Origin: an uncultured Candidatus Saccharibacteria bacterium
Lineage (GTDB): Bacteria; Patescibacteriota; Saccharimonadia; Saccharimonadales; Saccharimonadaceae
Direction: 5' to 3'
DNA length: 43,864 nt
NCBI GenBank assembly: GCA_946404545.1
Contig: CAMJDZ010000005.1
Location: 1 to 43,864, forward strand
Shown here in pieces: positions 15,980 through 22,492 of this stretch. A program made the translations under genes and the position numbers. Every line of letters begins with the position of its first letter. Positions within the stretch are counted from its first letter, which is position 1. Under the pieces are notes generated by a model. The model was not told the DNA's origin and ran no database searches. It saw only the letters and a program-made list of their open reading frames with translations.

Positions 15980-16597
15980 ATGGGCACAGCAAAATCGGAC
16001 ATTATTAAGGAATTGTCGACAAGCAGAACAGAGCGCGATAACGCAAAGGATGTGTTGGCGCAAAAGGAAGACGTCTTTGAGAAAGTTAGAGAAACGTACA
16101 GGAAAGAACTAGATGTTTTTAAAGATGATCTACGAAATTGCACCGAAGCGCTTCTGGCTGAGTGTGGAACAAAACCGCGAACTCTTGCGGTGATGAGCGG
16201 TATCGTAATTAGATATCTAGAGGATGGCTCTAAATATCGTTATGTCTATCCCTTTGCAGATCTTTCATCGTCTGGCAAGGAGTTTATTAGTTCAATTCCT
16301 GTCGCTACAGTCGAAAGGTCGTATGAAGAACTGCTAAAAGAGTTTGACGCGACTTTCGCGAAGGGGAGCGCTATAATTAAGTACCCCAGGCACCGTGGCG
16401 GACGAAATGCGCGAAGCTGGGAAGGCGAGCTTTTGCGCTCGATTGCCTTTTTCTACTATCATTGGGAGCTCGATCTAATAGATGCAATCAATAAGGCAAA
16501 AGATGTTATCGAGCAGAATGCGTATCTGGCCGAGGATGGTTATTACGAATCCTTGACCGAATATCTTTTCTGCCTTGGCGACGCAGAATCCACCTAA
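15980..16597 (+). CDS. array protein 1, unknown function (coiled coil plus shared C-terminal motif)
   Basis: A 205-aa protein, no signal peptide. N-terminal coiled coil (about residues 8-55, TERDNAKDVLAQKEDVFEK). A middle part resembles its neighbours (VIRYLEDGSKYRYVYPF; SYEELLKEF then a hydrophobic strand). The C-terminus carries the array's shared motif, here LLRSIAFFYYHWELDLIDAI, then an alternating hydrophobic helix and YLFCL. The start is ATG 15980, seven bases after AAAGGTGGTG. The stop lies inside CCTAAAAC (16593-16600), complementary to the leader GTTTTAGG. Arg is often AGA/AGG, unlike the CGC-rich housekeeping genes around. No known family recognised. Confidence 0.85.
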   Translation: MGTAKSDIIKELSTSRTERDNAKDVLAQKEDVFEKVRETYRKELDVFKDDLRNCTEALLAECGTKPRTLAVMSGIVIRYLEDGSKYRYVYPFADLSSSGKEFISSIPVATVERSYEELLKEFDATFAKGSAIIKYPRHRGGRNARSWEGELLRSIAFFYYHWELDLIDAINKAKDVIEQNAYLAEDGYYESLTEYLFCLGDAEST

Positions 16598-16604
16598 AAC
16601 AATA

Positions 16605-16628
16605 CCGGCCCGCGTAGGGCCGGTTTTT
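16605..16628 (+). terminator. array unit 1 terminator
   Basis: CCGGCCC/GGGCCGG stem with a five-base loop, then TTTTT. The leader complement lies just before it. Confidence 0.93.
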
Positions 16629-16644
16629 CATTGGCTAGAATTCT

Positions 16645-16719
16645 TTGACAATAATAGAGAAATATGGTAAAATATACACAGTTTTAGGACGCACTTTGCA
16701 AAGAAATGAGGTGATTAAA
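16645..16719 (+). promoter_or_regulatory. array unit 2 promoter and conserved leader
   Basis: TTGACA (16645-16650), 17 bp, TAAAAT (16668-16673), six bases, then the leader AGTTTTAGGAC from 16680 and the ribosome site GAGGTG. Confidence 0.85.
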
Positions 16720-17295
16720 TTGGCAAAAGCAAATGTTGTCAAAAATCTCAGTCAAGAAATTTTACAGGAACTGGCTACTATTGCTGAGCTGGAAAAGAAA
16801 AAGCCGACTCAGAGAGCCGAATTGATGGAATCACTAAAGGAACGCACGCAGGTTTTGCTGAAGAGGTACGTAAACCATGATCCGGAGCTAGCATTGCTGG
16901 ACTCAGTCTTTATAGGGGAATGGCATATTTACCCATGTAAAAGCGCCCGTATTTATCGGCGCGCCTTCGTCATAAAATGGGATAAGAAAAAGCGCCGTTA
17001 CTATAATGCGGTAGGAGAAACTATTGGTAGTAACTGCGGCTTAAGTCCTTCGTTTGATGAAAAGGAACGCAAATTAACTGGCGACGGAGTAGTAATAAAA
17101 CTCCGGCCCAGCACGTATTACAAGGACCGTTTCCAGAACAACCTCACGATGATTCTCGCGTATTTTTACGAGCGGTCAGGCAGTATCAAACAGGCCATCG
17201 AAGACACAAAGAAGCTCGTTGAGTCACTCAGGGATCCTGACGATATCAACGACTACAATTACTTTCTGGATGCTTTGTTTAAAGATGGTGAGTGA
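16720..17295 (+). CDS. array protein 2, unknown function
   Basis: A 191-aa protein starting with TTG 16720 behind ATGAGGTGATTAAA. It has a short helical N-terminus (about residues 5-50) with less coiled coil than its neighbours, a middle with many basic and aromatic residues (IYRRAFVIKWDKKKRRYYNAVG), the strand GVVIKL, and the shared C-terminal motif MILAYFYERSGSIKQAIEDTKKLVE. It ends with TGA; the partner of the leader, CCTGAAACT (17307-17315), lies 11 bases beyond and pairs with AGTTTTAGG using one G-U wobble. No known family recognised. Confidence 0.83.
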   Translation: MAKANVVKNLSQEILQELATIAELEKKKPTQRAELMESLKERTQVLLKRYVNHDPELALLDSVFIGEWHIYPCKSARIYRRAFVIKWDKKKRRYYNAVGETIGSNCGLSPSFDEKERKLTGDGVVIKLRPSTYYKDRFQNNLTMILAYFYERSGSIKQAIEDTKKLVESLRDPDDINDYNYFLDALFKDGE

Positions 17296-17319
17296 AATCA
17301 ATTAAACCTGAAACTAACA

Positions 17320-17346
17320 CCGGCCCCCAAACGGAGGCCGGTTTTT
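17320..17346 (+). terminator. array unit 2 terminator
   Basis: CCGGCC (17320-17325) / GGCCGG (17336-17341), then TTTTT. Confidence 0.92.
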
Positions 17347-17395
17347 GCGCCCAAAATTTTCCCAGCTCAACCTTCAATATCGGCGCGCAAAATGT

Positions 17396-17448
17396 TATAA
17401 AAGAATTAGTTTTAGGTAGTACTTTTCAAAAGAAAGAAGGTGATGGCT
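17396..17448 (+). promoter_or_regulatory. array unit 3 promoter and conserved leader
   Basis: TATAAA (17396-17401) with only a weak -35 (TTCAAT), six bases, then the leader AGTTTTAGG from 17408 and the ribosome site AAGAAGGTG. Confidence 0.72.
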
Positions 17449-17631
17449 ATGGGGGACATTAATCACCCGACAGACCCAGAAGAGCTGCTAGAGACTCTAT
17501 GGTATTATCGGCTGCCGATCCACCTCAAAAACTATCAGCAATTTCTGTATGATCGCTACGTGGAAGAATTTGGTAAACCGCCGCCAGAGTACGAAGAAGT
17601 CTTCGACAACCTCATTAATAGGGAGATCTAA
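17449..17631 (+). CDS. array unit 3, short 60-aa protein, unknown
   Basis: The ORF is only 60 aa from ATG 17449, placed where the TTG start lies in other units; an in-frame ATG at 17443 is too close to the ribosome site. The sequence is acidic and helical (PTDPEELLETLWYY ... QQFLYDRYVEEFGKPPPEYEEVFDNLI) and lacks the coiled coil and FFYR-like motif of its neighbours, so it is either unrelated cargo or a heavily reduced copy. The stop lies in CTAAAAC (17628-17634), which still pairs with its own leader. Full promoter, leader and terminator are kept, which argues for a real gene. Confidence 0.65.
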   Translation: MGDINHPTDPEELLETLWYYRLPIHLKNYQQFLYDRYVEEFGKPPPEYEEVFDNLINREI

Positions 17632-17638
17632 AACCGCA

Positions 17639-17660
17639 CCGGCCTATGGGCCGGTTTTTT
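17639..17660 (+). terminator. array unit 3 terminator
   Basis: CCGGCC (17639-17644) / GGCCGG (17649-17654), then six T's. Confidence 0.92.
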
Positions 17661-17677
17661 CTCGCTTATGCTTGGCC

Positions 17678-17748
17678 AAAACCAATAATTCTTTATAATT
17701 TGAAGTAGTTTTAGTATGCACATTACAAACGAAAGAAGGTGACGAAAG
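17678..17748 (+). promoter_or_regulatory. array unit 4 promoter and conserved leader
   Basis: TATAAT (17694-17699) with the -35-like TTGGCC 16 bp upstream, then the leader AGTTTTAGTATGCAC from 17707 and the ribosome site GAAGGTG. Confidence 0.8.
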
Positions 17749-18408
17749 ATGTTCGAAGAATTCAAAAAAATCCGAAACATGAGCGCAGTCGAGATTGAAA
17801 AAGAGTGCGTAAGGCTCAGAAAAGAATTAGACAAGCCTGGAGCAAATGAGGACGAAAATTACGCAAAGCGACGCATGTATGCCTACGCGCGCGAGATTCG
17901 GTTCAGTGAATTCCGCAGTGATTTGGGAGATTATATTGTAGATTTTCGCACTAATAAAGGCGAAGAATTTAAAGAACTCCTCAGCAAGCTTGTCGTCCGG
18001 CAGGTCGTAGAAATCAAGCCGAACGATTACTATTTTGGCTGTAGGAAATTGAAGTTTTACGCCTATTCGCCCGTTTCTCGTTATTTCGAGATACTACAGA
18101 AGGACTGGAAACACGCTGCTTGCCAGTCGTATATCTGGCAAGACGATCCGGACTTCGAACGATTAGAGAAGGGGCTCGTCGACGGCAAGGTTGTCATTGA
18201 TCTCGAACTCGTCAACGAAGAATCCCTGCATGTGCTGTGGAGTGAAACGATTAAAGTATTCGCCTTCTATTATCGGCGCGACGGCTCATTTGAAAAAGCC
18301 GCGCTCGGTACGAAAGAGTTTATGGAAATACTGGTTGTCGCAGAGAAGTATTGGTCAGTTAAGGTTGACGAAGAGCTGTACAGAATCTCGCTGAAGCCGG
18401 CTTCCTAA
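17749..18408 (+). CDS. array protein 4, unknown function
   Basis: A 219-aa protein from ATG 17749. The N-terminal half is helical and charged (FKKIRNMSAVEIEKECVRLRKELD). The middle has aromatic strands (VEIKPNDYYFGCRKLKFYAYSPVSRYF), then DFERLEKGLVDGKVVIDLELV, a pattern shared with array proteins 5-7, and the C-terminal motif IKVFAFYYRRDGSFEKAALGTKEFMEI followed by ELYRISL. The stop lies in TTCCTAAAAACT (18402-18413), complementary to the leader TAGTTTTAG with one bulged A. No signal peptide or known domain recognised. Confidence 0.85.
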   Translation: MFEEFKKIRNMSAVEIEKECVRLRKELDKPGANEDENYAKRRMYAYAREIRFSEFRSDLGDYIVDFRTNKGEEFKELLSKLVVRQVVEIKPNDYYFGCRKLKFYAYSPVSRYFEILQKDWKHAACQSYIWQDDPDFERLEKGLVDGKVVIDLELVNEESLHVLWSETIKVFAFYYRRDGSFEKAALGTKEFMEILVVAEKYWSVKVDEELYRISLKPAS

Positions 18409-18416
18409 AAACTACA

Positions 18417-18437
18417 CCGGCCTTCGGGCCGGTTTTT
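18417..18437 (+). terminator. array unit 4 terminator
   Basis: CCGGCC-TTCG-GGCCGG followed by TTTTT. Confidence 0.95.
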
Positions 18438-18449
18438 CATGCTCATGCT

Positions 18450-18523
18450 TTGACAAAACTAACAATTATTATATAATTAGGATAGTTTTAGGACCGTACA
18501 TTTACAAAAAGGAGGTGGTCTGA
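18450..18523 (+). promoter_or_regulatory. array unit 5 promoter and conserved leader
   Basis: TTGACA (18450-18455), 16 bp, TATAAT (18472-18477), six bases, the leader AGTTTTAGGACCG from 18484, then AAAAAGGAGGTGG. Confidence 0.88.
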
Positions 18524-19123
18524 TTGGCCAAAAAGAATGCAGAACTTGAGCAAGCAGTACAGGAGCTCAAGGAAAAACAGGGGACCGTTCGAAAACTTAA
18601 GCAGAAAGAGGAAGAAAAGTTTTCGGAGTTCTGGAGCGAACTAGAAGATTGCGCTGAGGAAATTATGCGAGCTTGTCTGCGCAAAGAGACGAGGATTAGC
18701 GGTCTCAACAAGGTAATCTTGAAGCGTGACGTTTGCGACGACGAAAAATGGAGCCACGCCGTATATGAGAAGGCTTTTTGTTTCAAGATGGTTGTTGCCT
18801 CTGGCATGTGTCAGAATGAAATTGTAGAGTGCGCGGAGATCAAAACGGCCAGCCGCAGTCTTTTTAACCGCATGGAGTCGACTATTGTTGGTAGTGGAAC
18901 CCTCATTGATCTTGGAGATGGGTTCGTCTATGACGACGGGTCTCATATGAACCTTGATGAAGCATTGATGCTTATCTTTGCGTATTTCTATCGTCAGGAT
19001 CATGATGCTACTCGTGCAATTAGTAAGCTTAAAGAAATCCTCGAGACGAACAAGAAATTGAAGTCATACTGCGACTTTGGCTTTGACGAACAAGTCGCTA
19101 AGTACCTTTATAACTTGTCCTAA
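18524..19123 (+). CDS. array protein 5, unknown function
   Basis: A 199-aa protein starting with TTG 18524, seven bases after GGAGGTGG. N-terminal coiled coil (about residues 3-40, AELEQAVQELKEKQG), then FWSELEDCAEEIMRACL, a middle with several Cys residues, SGTLIDLGDG, and the shared motif LMLIFAYFYRQDHDATRAISKLKEIL with a final YLYNLS. The stop lies within GTCCTAAAAACT (19117-19128), which can pair over 12 bp with the leader TAGTTTTAGGAC with one bulge, the best match in the array. Function unknown. Confidence 0.86.
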   Translation: MAKKNAELEQAVQELKEKQGTVRKLKQKEEEKFSEFWSELEDCAEEIMRACLRKETRISGLNKVILKRDVCDDEKWSHAVYEKAFCFKMVVASGMCQNEIVECAEIKTASRSLFNRMESTIVGSGTLIDLGDGFVYDDGSHMNLDEALMLIFAYFYRQDHDATRAISKLKEILETNKKLKSYCDFGFDEQVAKYLYNLS

Positions 19124-19131
19124 AAACTACA

Positions 19132-19152
19132 CCGGCCTTCGGGCCGGTTTTT
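19132..19152 (+). terminator. array unit 5 terminator
   Basis: CCGGCC-TTCG-GGCCGG followed by TTTTT. Confidence 0.95.
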
Positions 19153-19164
19153 CATGCCCGTGTT

Positions 19165-19245
19165 TTGACGAGTGATGCAGATTATGGTATAATAATCTCA
19201 TTGTTTTAGGACCGCACATTTACAAAAAGAAATGAGGTGATTTGT
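19165..19245 (+). promoter_or_regulatory. array unit 6 promoter and conserved leader
   Basis: TTGACG (19165-19170), 17 bp, TATAAT (19188-19193), six bases, the leader ATTGTTTTAGGACC from 19200, then ATGAGGTGATTTG. Confidence 0.86.
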
Positions 19246-19923
19246 TTGGATTTAGCAGCAGCAAGAAAACTTGAGGCAGATTATAATTCTGCCGCAGCGC
19301 AGGTCAGTTCCGCAGCCGAGGAGCTCCGCGAAAGGGAAAACGCCTTCGAGAAGCTCGAGATCAAACGGAGGAGTTCGATCGAGACATTTTGGCGCGAACT
19401 GGAGGCATACTTCAATCGCGTTTTTAAAGACAAGATGACGAAGGATCCTGCCGTAACAGAAGCGTTGGGTAACGTAATAATCAAGTGGGCGGACGCTGAT
19501 ACGTTTGTGTCGCAGGCTTGGTATTGGCGTTATCTCGACTTTTTAACTCCGGCAGAGTCAATTCTGAAGGATAGAGACTGGAAATATGACGGTAGTAACT
19601 TTGTTGTTATTAGCAAAGATTATCCGAAATTGAAGGAGTGCGAGCTGTCTCTTTATGCGGAGCGCATTCTCGTATGCTTTCCATATCTACGCAGCCACTC
19701 CTGGGATAACCTTATCTACGATAAGAACAAAATTATGGCTTTCTTCTATCGCCAAACCGGGGGAGATGCCGTGTTGGCTACCGAATTGTTTAGGGATTTT
19801 ATCGAAAACTCAGCAAAAAATCCTGACTATTCGATAGAAAAATGCAGTCATGAGGGAAGTTTGGCGTATAAGGGCGACCTGTATGCCATCGCTCTTGCAG
19901 ATAATTCGCTTGAAGAGAAATGA
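19246..19923 (+). CDS. array protein 6, unknown function (first gene of a two-gene unit)
   Basis: A 225-aa protein from TTG 19246. Coiled coil (about residues 3-45, AAARKLEADYNSAAAQ ... ERENAFEKLEIKRR), then FWRELEAYFNRVF, a tryptophan/tyrosine-rich middle (AWYWRYLDFL), YPKLKECELSLYAERILVCFP and the shared motif IMAFFYRQTGGDAVLATELFRDFIE ending GDLYAIAL. Its TGA stop lies inside ATGAGGTG, the ribosome site of the next ORF. Unlike the other units it has no terminator or leader complement of its own. Function unknown. Confidence 0.85.
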   Translation: MDLAAARKLEADYNSAAAQVSSAAEELRERENAFEKLEIKRRSSIETFWRELEAYFNRVFKDKMTKDPAVTEALGNVIIKWADADTFVSQAWYWRYLDFLTPAESILKDRDWKYDGSNFVVISKDYPKLKECELSLYAERILVCFPYLRSHSWDNLIYDKNKIMAFFYRQTGGDAVLATELFRDFIENSAKNPDYSIEKCSHEGSLAYKGDLYAIALADNSLEEK

Positions 19924-19933
19924 GGTGATTTGT

Positions 19934-20563
19934 TTGTTAGACAATAAAGATGCTATTGCTATCGAGGAGCAGTGCAAGAATAGTGATGCTGAGCTCGCGA
20001 AGCTCGAGGAGCAAGTTGCTGCAAAAAAGCAGGAAAATAAGATAATAAACAAGCAACGCAACGAAAGTATCAGTAAATTTCGCGAGGATCTTATTAGTTA
20101 TTCGGAACGTTTCATGGGCGAAGTGTTGAATGTAGATGGCGGACGGGAACTCGGCGAATTGAGCACTATCTTCGTGAAGAGAGTTGAGAAATGGAAAAGC
20201 TCTAGAAGCGACAATAATGTCGTTCATAAATACTACCCCGCTTTCTATTTTAGATACAAGGACGGTTCACCCGATAATGACACCGGCTTATGGGGCCAGT
20301 ATAAACCGATATCTTATGTCGTTGAGGGCGACCCCAACTATGAGGCGCTCGTTAAGGCAATCATTGGCGAAGGCAAGGTAATAGAAGTTAGCGGTTATTG
20401 CGATGAAAATCTCTTCGTTTACGTTTTCTGTTATTTTTATCGTCAAAACAACGACATGAAGCAGTCGATTGACGAGATGATGAAGATTTTTGCCGGAAGA
20501 ACAGAACTGAATAGCGGCACCATCATTAATGACGTACTTTATGGCTTATATTTAAAGCAGTAG
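19934..20563 (+). CDS. array protein 7, unknown function (second gene of a two-gene unit)
   Basis: A 209-aa protein from TTG 19934. The string GAAATGAGGTGATTTGTTTG before it is identical to that before array protein 6, as if a unit leader had been joined directly to the end of gene 6. Long coiled coil (about residues 8-50), KFREDLISYSERFMGEVL, AFYFRYKDGSPD, YEALVKAIIGEGKVIEV and the shared motif VYVFCYFYRQNNDMKQSIDEMMKIF with final LYGLYLKQ. Just after the stop, GTCCTAAAACAG (20563-20574) pairs over 12 bases with the leader of gene 6 (TTGTTTTAGGAC). Function unknown. Confidence 0.85.
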   Translation: MLDNKDAIAIEEQCKNSDAELAKLEEQVAAKKQENKIINKQRNESISKFREDLISYSERFMGEVLNVDGGRELGELSTIFVKRVEKWKSSRSDNNVVHKYYPAFYFRYKDGSPDNDTGLWGQYKPISYVVEGDPNYEALVKAIIGEGKVIEVSGYCDENLFVYVFCYFYRQNNDMKQSIDEMMKIFAGRTELNSGTIINDVLYGLYLKQ

Positions 20564-20579
20564 TCCTAAAACAGATAAT

Positions 20580-20603
20580 CCGGCCCGCGTAGGGCCGGTT
20601 TTT
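20580..20603 (+). terminator. array unit 6-7 terminator
   Basis: CCGGCCC (20580-20586) / GGGCCGG (20592-20598), then TTTTT. Confidence 0.94.
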
Positions 20604-20615
20604 CATGCTCATGCT

Positions 20616-20692
20616 TTGACAAATAGAATAATTATTATATAATTAGGACAGTTTTAGGACTGCACATTACGAAAAGAAAAGAGGTGATTTGT
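20616..20692 (+). promoter_or_regulatory. array unit 8 promoter and conserved leader
   Basis: TTGACA (20616-20621), 16 bp, TATAAT (20638-20643), six bases, the leader AGTTTTAGGACTGCAC from 20650, then GAGGTGATTTG. Confidence 0.88.
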
Positions 20693-21334
20693 TTGGACAA
20701 AGCAGGAAGGTTGGAGCTCGAAGGTCTTTTTAATAAGACCCAGGAGGAGCTTGCGTCTCGTAGAAACATGGTTAGAGAGAGCGAGAAGGCCCTGGAGGAA
20801 AGAAAGGCCGCGCGTCGCAGCGAGATTTGCGAATTTGTGGACGAACTTCGCGACCTCGCCATTGAACTCAGGGAAACGGCCGATAGTACTCCATCACTCA
20901 AGGGCGCATTGAAGTCAGTTTATTTTAGATTTGATAATAAACCCGGTGAATATGTGTACTTCAATCTTTATGACGACTTTTGCGATGTCGAGCATAATAA
21001 TTGGGGCGAGTATGGTTTTATCCGAATTAGCAAAAAACATCCGGAACTCAAGGAACGCGAAGATGCCTTGTTTGCGAATAGGACGCTCATATGTATCCCC
21101 CGCTACTCTGATGCAACATCCTATGTTATGGATGCGGTTTGGTCAATTGTGGCATGCTTCTACCTTGTGGAGGGCAAAGATGTCGATAAGGCCATCGCAA
21201 AACTCAAGGAGTATATCGAATCGGCAGTTTGGGATAGGTGTTTCGGCGATGACGATAGCACCGATAAGGAAATTGAAGCTACTGTATATGGCGAAGATCT
21301 CTATAATAGCTATTTATCGAGCGACTACACCTAG
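20693..21334 (+). CDS. array protein 8, unknown function
   Basis: A 213-aa protein from TTG 20693. Coiled coil (about residues 4-45, LELEGLFNKTQEELASRRN), FVDELRDLAIELRE, aromatic strands (YVYFNLYDDFCDVEHNNW), HPELKEREDALFANRTLICIP (the same layout as array protein 6) and the shared C-terminal motif WSIVACFYLVEGKDVDKAIAKLKEYIE, where the usual FFYR is CFYL. It ends GEDLYNSYLSS. The TAG stop lies in CCTAGAAC (21330-21337), pairing with the leader GTTTTAGG through one G-U wobble. Function unknown. Confidence 0.85.
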   Translation: MDKAGRLELEGLFNKTQEELASRRNMVRESEKALEERKAARRSEICEFVDELRDLAIELRETADSTPSLKGALKSVYFRFDNKPGEYVYFNLYDDFCDVEHNNWGEYGFIRISKKHPELKEREDALFANRTLICIPRYSDATSYVMDAVWSIVACFYLVEGKDVDKAIAKLKEYIESAVWDRCFGDDDSTDKEIEATVYGEDLYNSYLSSDYT

Positions 21335-21342
21335 AACAATTT

Positions 21343-21370
21343 AAGACCCCGCGGTGCGGGGTCTTTTTTT
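21343..21370 (+). terminator. array unit 8 terminator
   Basis: AAGACCCCGC-GGT-GCGGGGTCTT followed by more T's. It differs in sequence from the CCGGCC type of the earlier units and matches the one after unit 9. Confidence 0.95.
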
Positions 21371-21375
21371 ATAGT

Positions 21376-21417
21376 CACCCCCGTAAAAACAAGCATCGAT
21401 CCGTGGTATAATAATGC
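21376..21417 (+). repeat. diverged copy of the htpX promoter region
   Basis: This stretch, from CACCCCCGTAAAAAC to GTGGTATAATAATG, matches 22559-22600 just upstream of htpX with only a handful of differences. No ORF follows it directly; the array unit 9 promoter lies just downstream. It looks like a relic of a local duplication or of an insertion between two copies. Confidence 0.75.
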
Positions 21418-21430
21418 AAGCTTCATGCCA

Positions 21431-21507
21431 TTGACTATTTGTAGTGATTATGCTATAATAATGTAAGCTTTTAGGCGCACATTACGAAAAGGAAGGAAGT
21501 GATTCTC
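21431..21507 (+). promoter_or_regulatory. array unit 9 promoter and leader
   Basis: TTGACT (21431-21436), 17 bp, TATAAT (21454-21459), six bases, the leader AGCTTTTAGGCGCAC from 21466 and the ribosome site GGAAGTG. Confidence 0.85.
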
Positions 21508-22020
21508 TTGAAAGGAAAAAGAGCAATCGAGGTAAACAGCTTGAACGATTTCGAGAAAGATCTCGCTATCCAGGCAGAGACTTTTATGTCGATGTATTTG
21601 GATGGCAAGATTAGGGTTCCCGGATTGTATGATATTCGTTTACTGGAGTCGGTTTATCGCCGTTTTGGTCGCGGTAAGGAACAGTATTATGATCACTACA
21701 TCAGGGCGTTCTCGTTTAAGCAGAGAGGGTCCGGCGAGGTTCATAATGACGGCCCGCACGACGATTACTACGCTCCGATTCGTCCCGAGATTGGCGGAAA
21801 AGTCGAAAAACTGGCGATTGGAAGAACTTGCTATATCGACATCGGCCAAGGCCTTGGCGAAGGGATGAATTACGATTCTGTGGTAGAAATTTTTGTATTC
21901 TTCTGGATGAGATATGAAAAGGATCTCGCCAAAATCATTAAGGCAACCGGCGAAGTAATTCGTAAACACGAGCAGTTGCCCTACGCTGAGCAGCTCTATA
22001 AGATAGCGTTCAAAGCTTAA
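21508..22020 (+). CDS. array protein 9, unknown function (shortened N-terminus)
   Basis: A 170-aa protein from TTG 21508. It lacks the N-terminal coiled coil and begins near the second helix of the family (LNDFEKDLAIQAETFMSMYL). A middle part with RVPGLYDIRLLESVYRRF corresponds to the RISGLNKVILK region of array protein 5, and the shared C-terminal motif is VVEIFVFFWMRYEKDLAKIIKATGEVI with LYKIAFKA. The leader reads AAGCTTTT and the 3' end has AAAGCTT (22012-22018), overlapping the stop, so the ends can still pair over 7 bp although the sequence differs from the other units. Function unknown. Confidence 0.83.
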   Translation: MKGKRAIEVNSLNDFEKDLAIQAETFMSMYLDGKIRVPGLYDIRLLESVYRRFGRGKEQYYDHYIRAFSFKQRGSGEVHNDGPHDDYYAPIRPEIGGKVEKLAIGRTCYIDIGQGLGEGMNYDSVVEIFVFFWMRYEKDLAKIIKATGEVIRKHEQLPYAEQLYKIAFKA

Positions 22021-22033
22021 TCCTTCAAAAAGG

Positions 22034-22056
22034 CCCCGCGGTGCGGGGTCTTTTTT
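22034..22056. terminator. bidirectional terminator between array and minus-strand gene
   Basis: CCCCGC-GGT-GCGGGG with TCTTTTTT on the right and A's on the left. It serves array unit 9 and the converging gene at 22055. Confidence 0.92.
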
Positions 22057-22492
22057 AAAGGTTTTCGACGAGAATATCGAGAAGCTTCTGGTTAGATTCG
22101 GTCGTGTTGCCACCCCAAACTGCGAAGAAAGAATCAATATTCCTATCTTCGTCGAGCGTTTGCTCGATGCGTTTTGTGGCCGCTTCTGCCTTAGACCAAT
22201 TGCTGAAACTTATCTGCCGGTCTTTCTGAATCAGAATCTTGTGATAGTCGCTAATGTGATGAAGAAACTGCTTTTCGAAATCTTCAGTCGCACAAAAGCC
22301 AACCATTCTAGATTCGGTATGAATGAATCGGTGATTGCGGTTTCGGTCCGCCTTATCCTTAGGCACGTCTAGGACATGAAATGACAGAACGGCTCCGTCG
22401 ATTTCATTCTCCTCGCACATTTTTGTAGCCTTGGCCACTGCTTGCTCCATATTCTCGCGCACTGCTGCAATGAACAACAAATCTTTATACAT
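22055..22492 (-). CDS. hypothetical protein, unknown function
   Basis: A 145-aa soluble protein. It begins KDLLFIAAVRENMEQAVAKATKMCEENEIDGAVLSFHVLDVPKDK, suggesting an alpha/beta domain. The second half is helical with FLHHISDYHKILIQKD, and the end reads SFFAVWGGNTTESNQKLLDILVENL. The sequence does not resemble the array proteins and I recognise no family. A strong GAGGGGGTG site precedes the ATG. Its promoter (TTGATT, 17 bp, TATAAT) matches that of the gene at 8768 over about 40 bases. It is transcribed divergently from htpX. Confidence 0.8.
   Translation of the reverse strand: MYKDLLFIAAVRENMEQAVAKATKMCEENEIDGAVLSFHVLDVPKDKADRNRNHRFIHTESRMVGFCATEDFEKQFLHHISDYHKILIQKDRQISFSNWSKAEAATKRIEQTLDEDRNIDSFFAVWGGNTTESNQKLLDILVENL

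Noticed and set aside
15950-22020. Array proteins as toxin-antitoxin pairs
   Set aside because: The ORFs are mostly single genes of similar size (170-225 aa) with own promoter and terminator and resemble each other; there is no small antitoxin partner.
15902-22056. CRISPR array or integron
   Set aside because: The repeated GTTTTAGGAC parts are about 600-700 bp apart with ORFs between them, not 30-bp repeats with short spacers. No cas genes, integrase or typical attC structures were seen.
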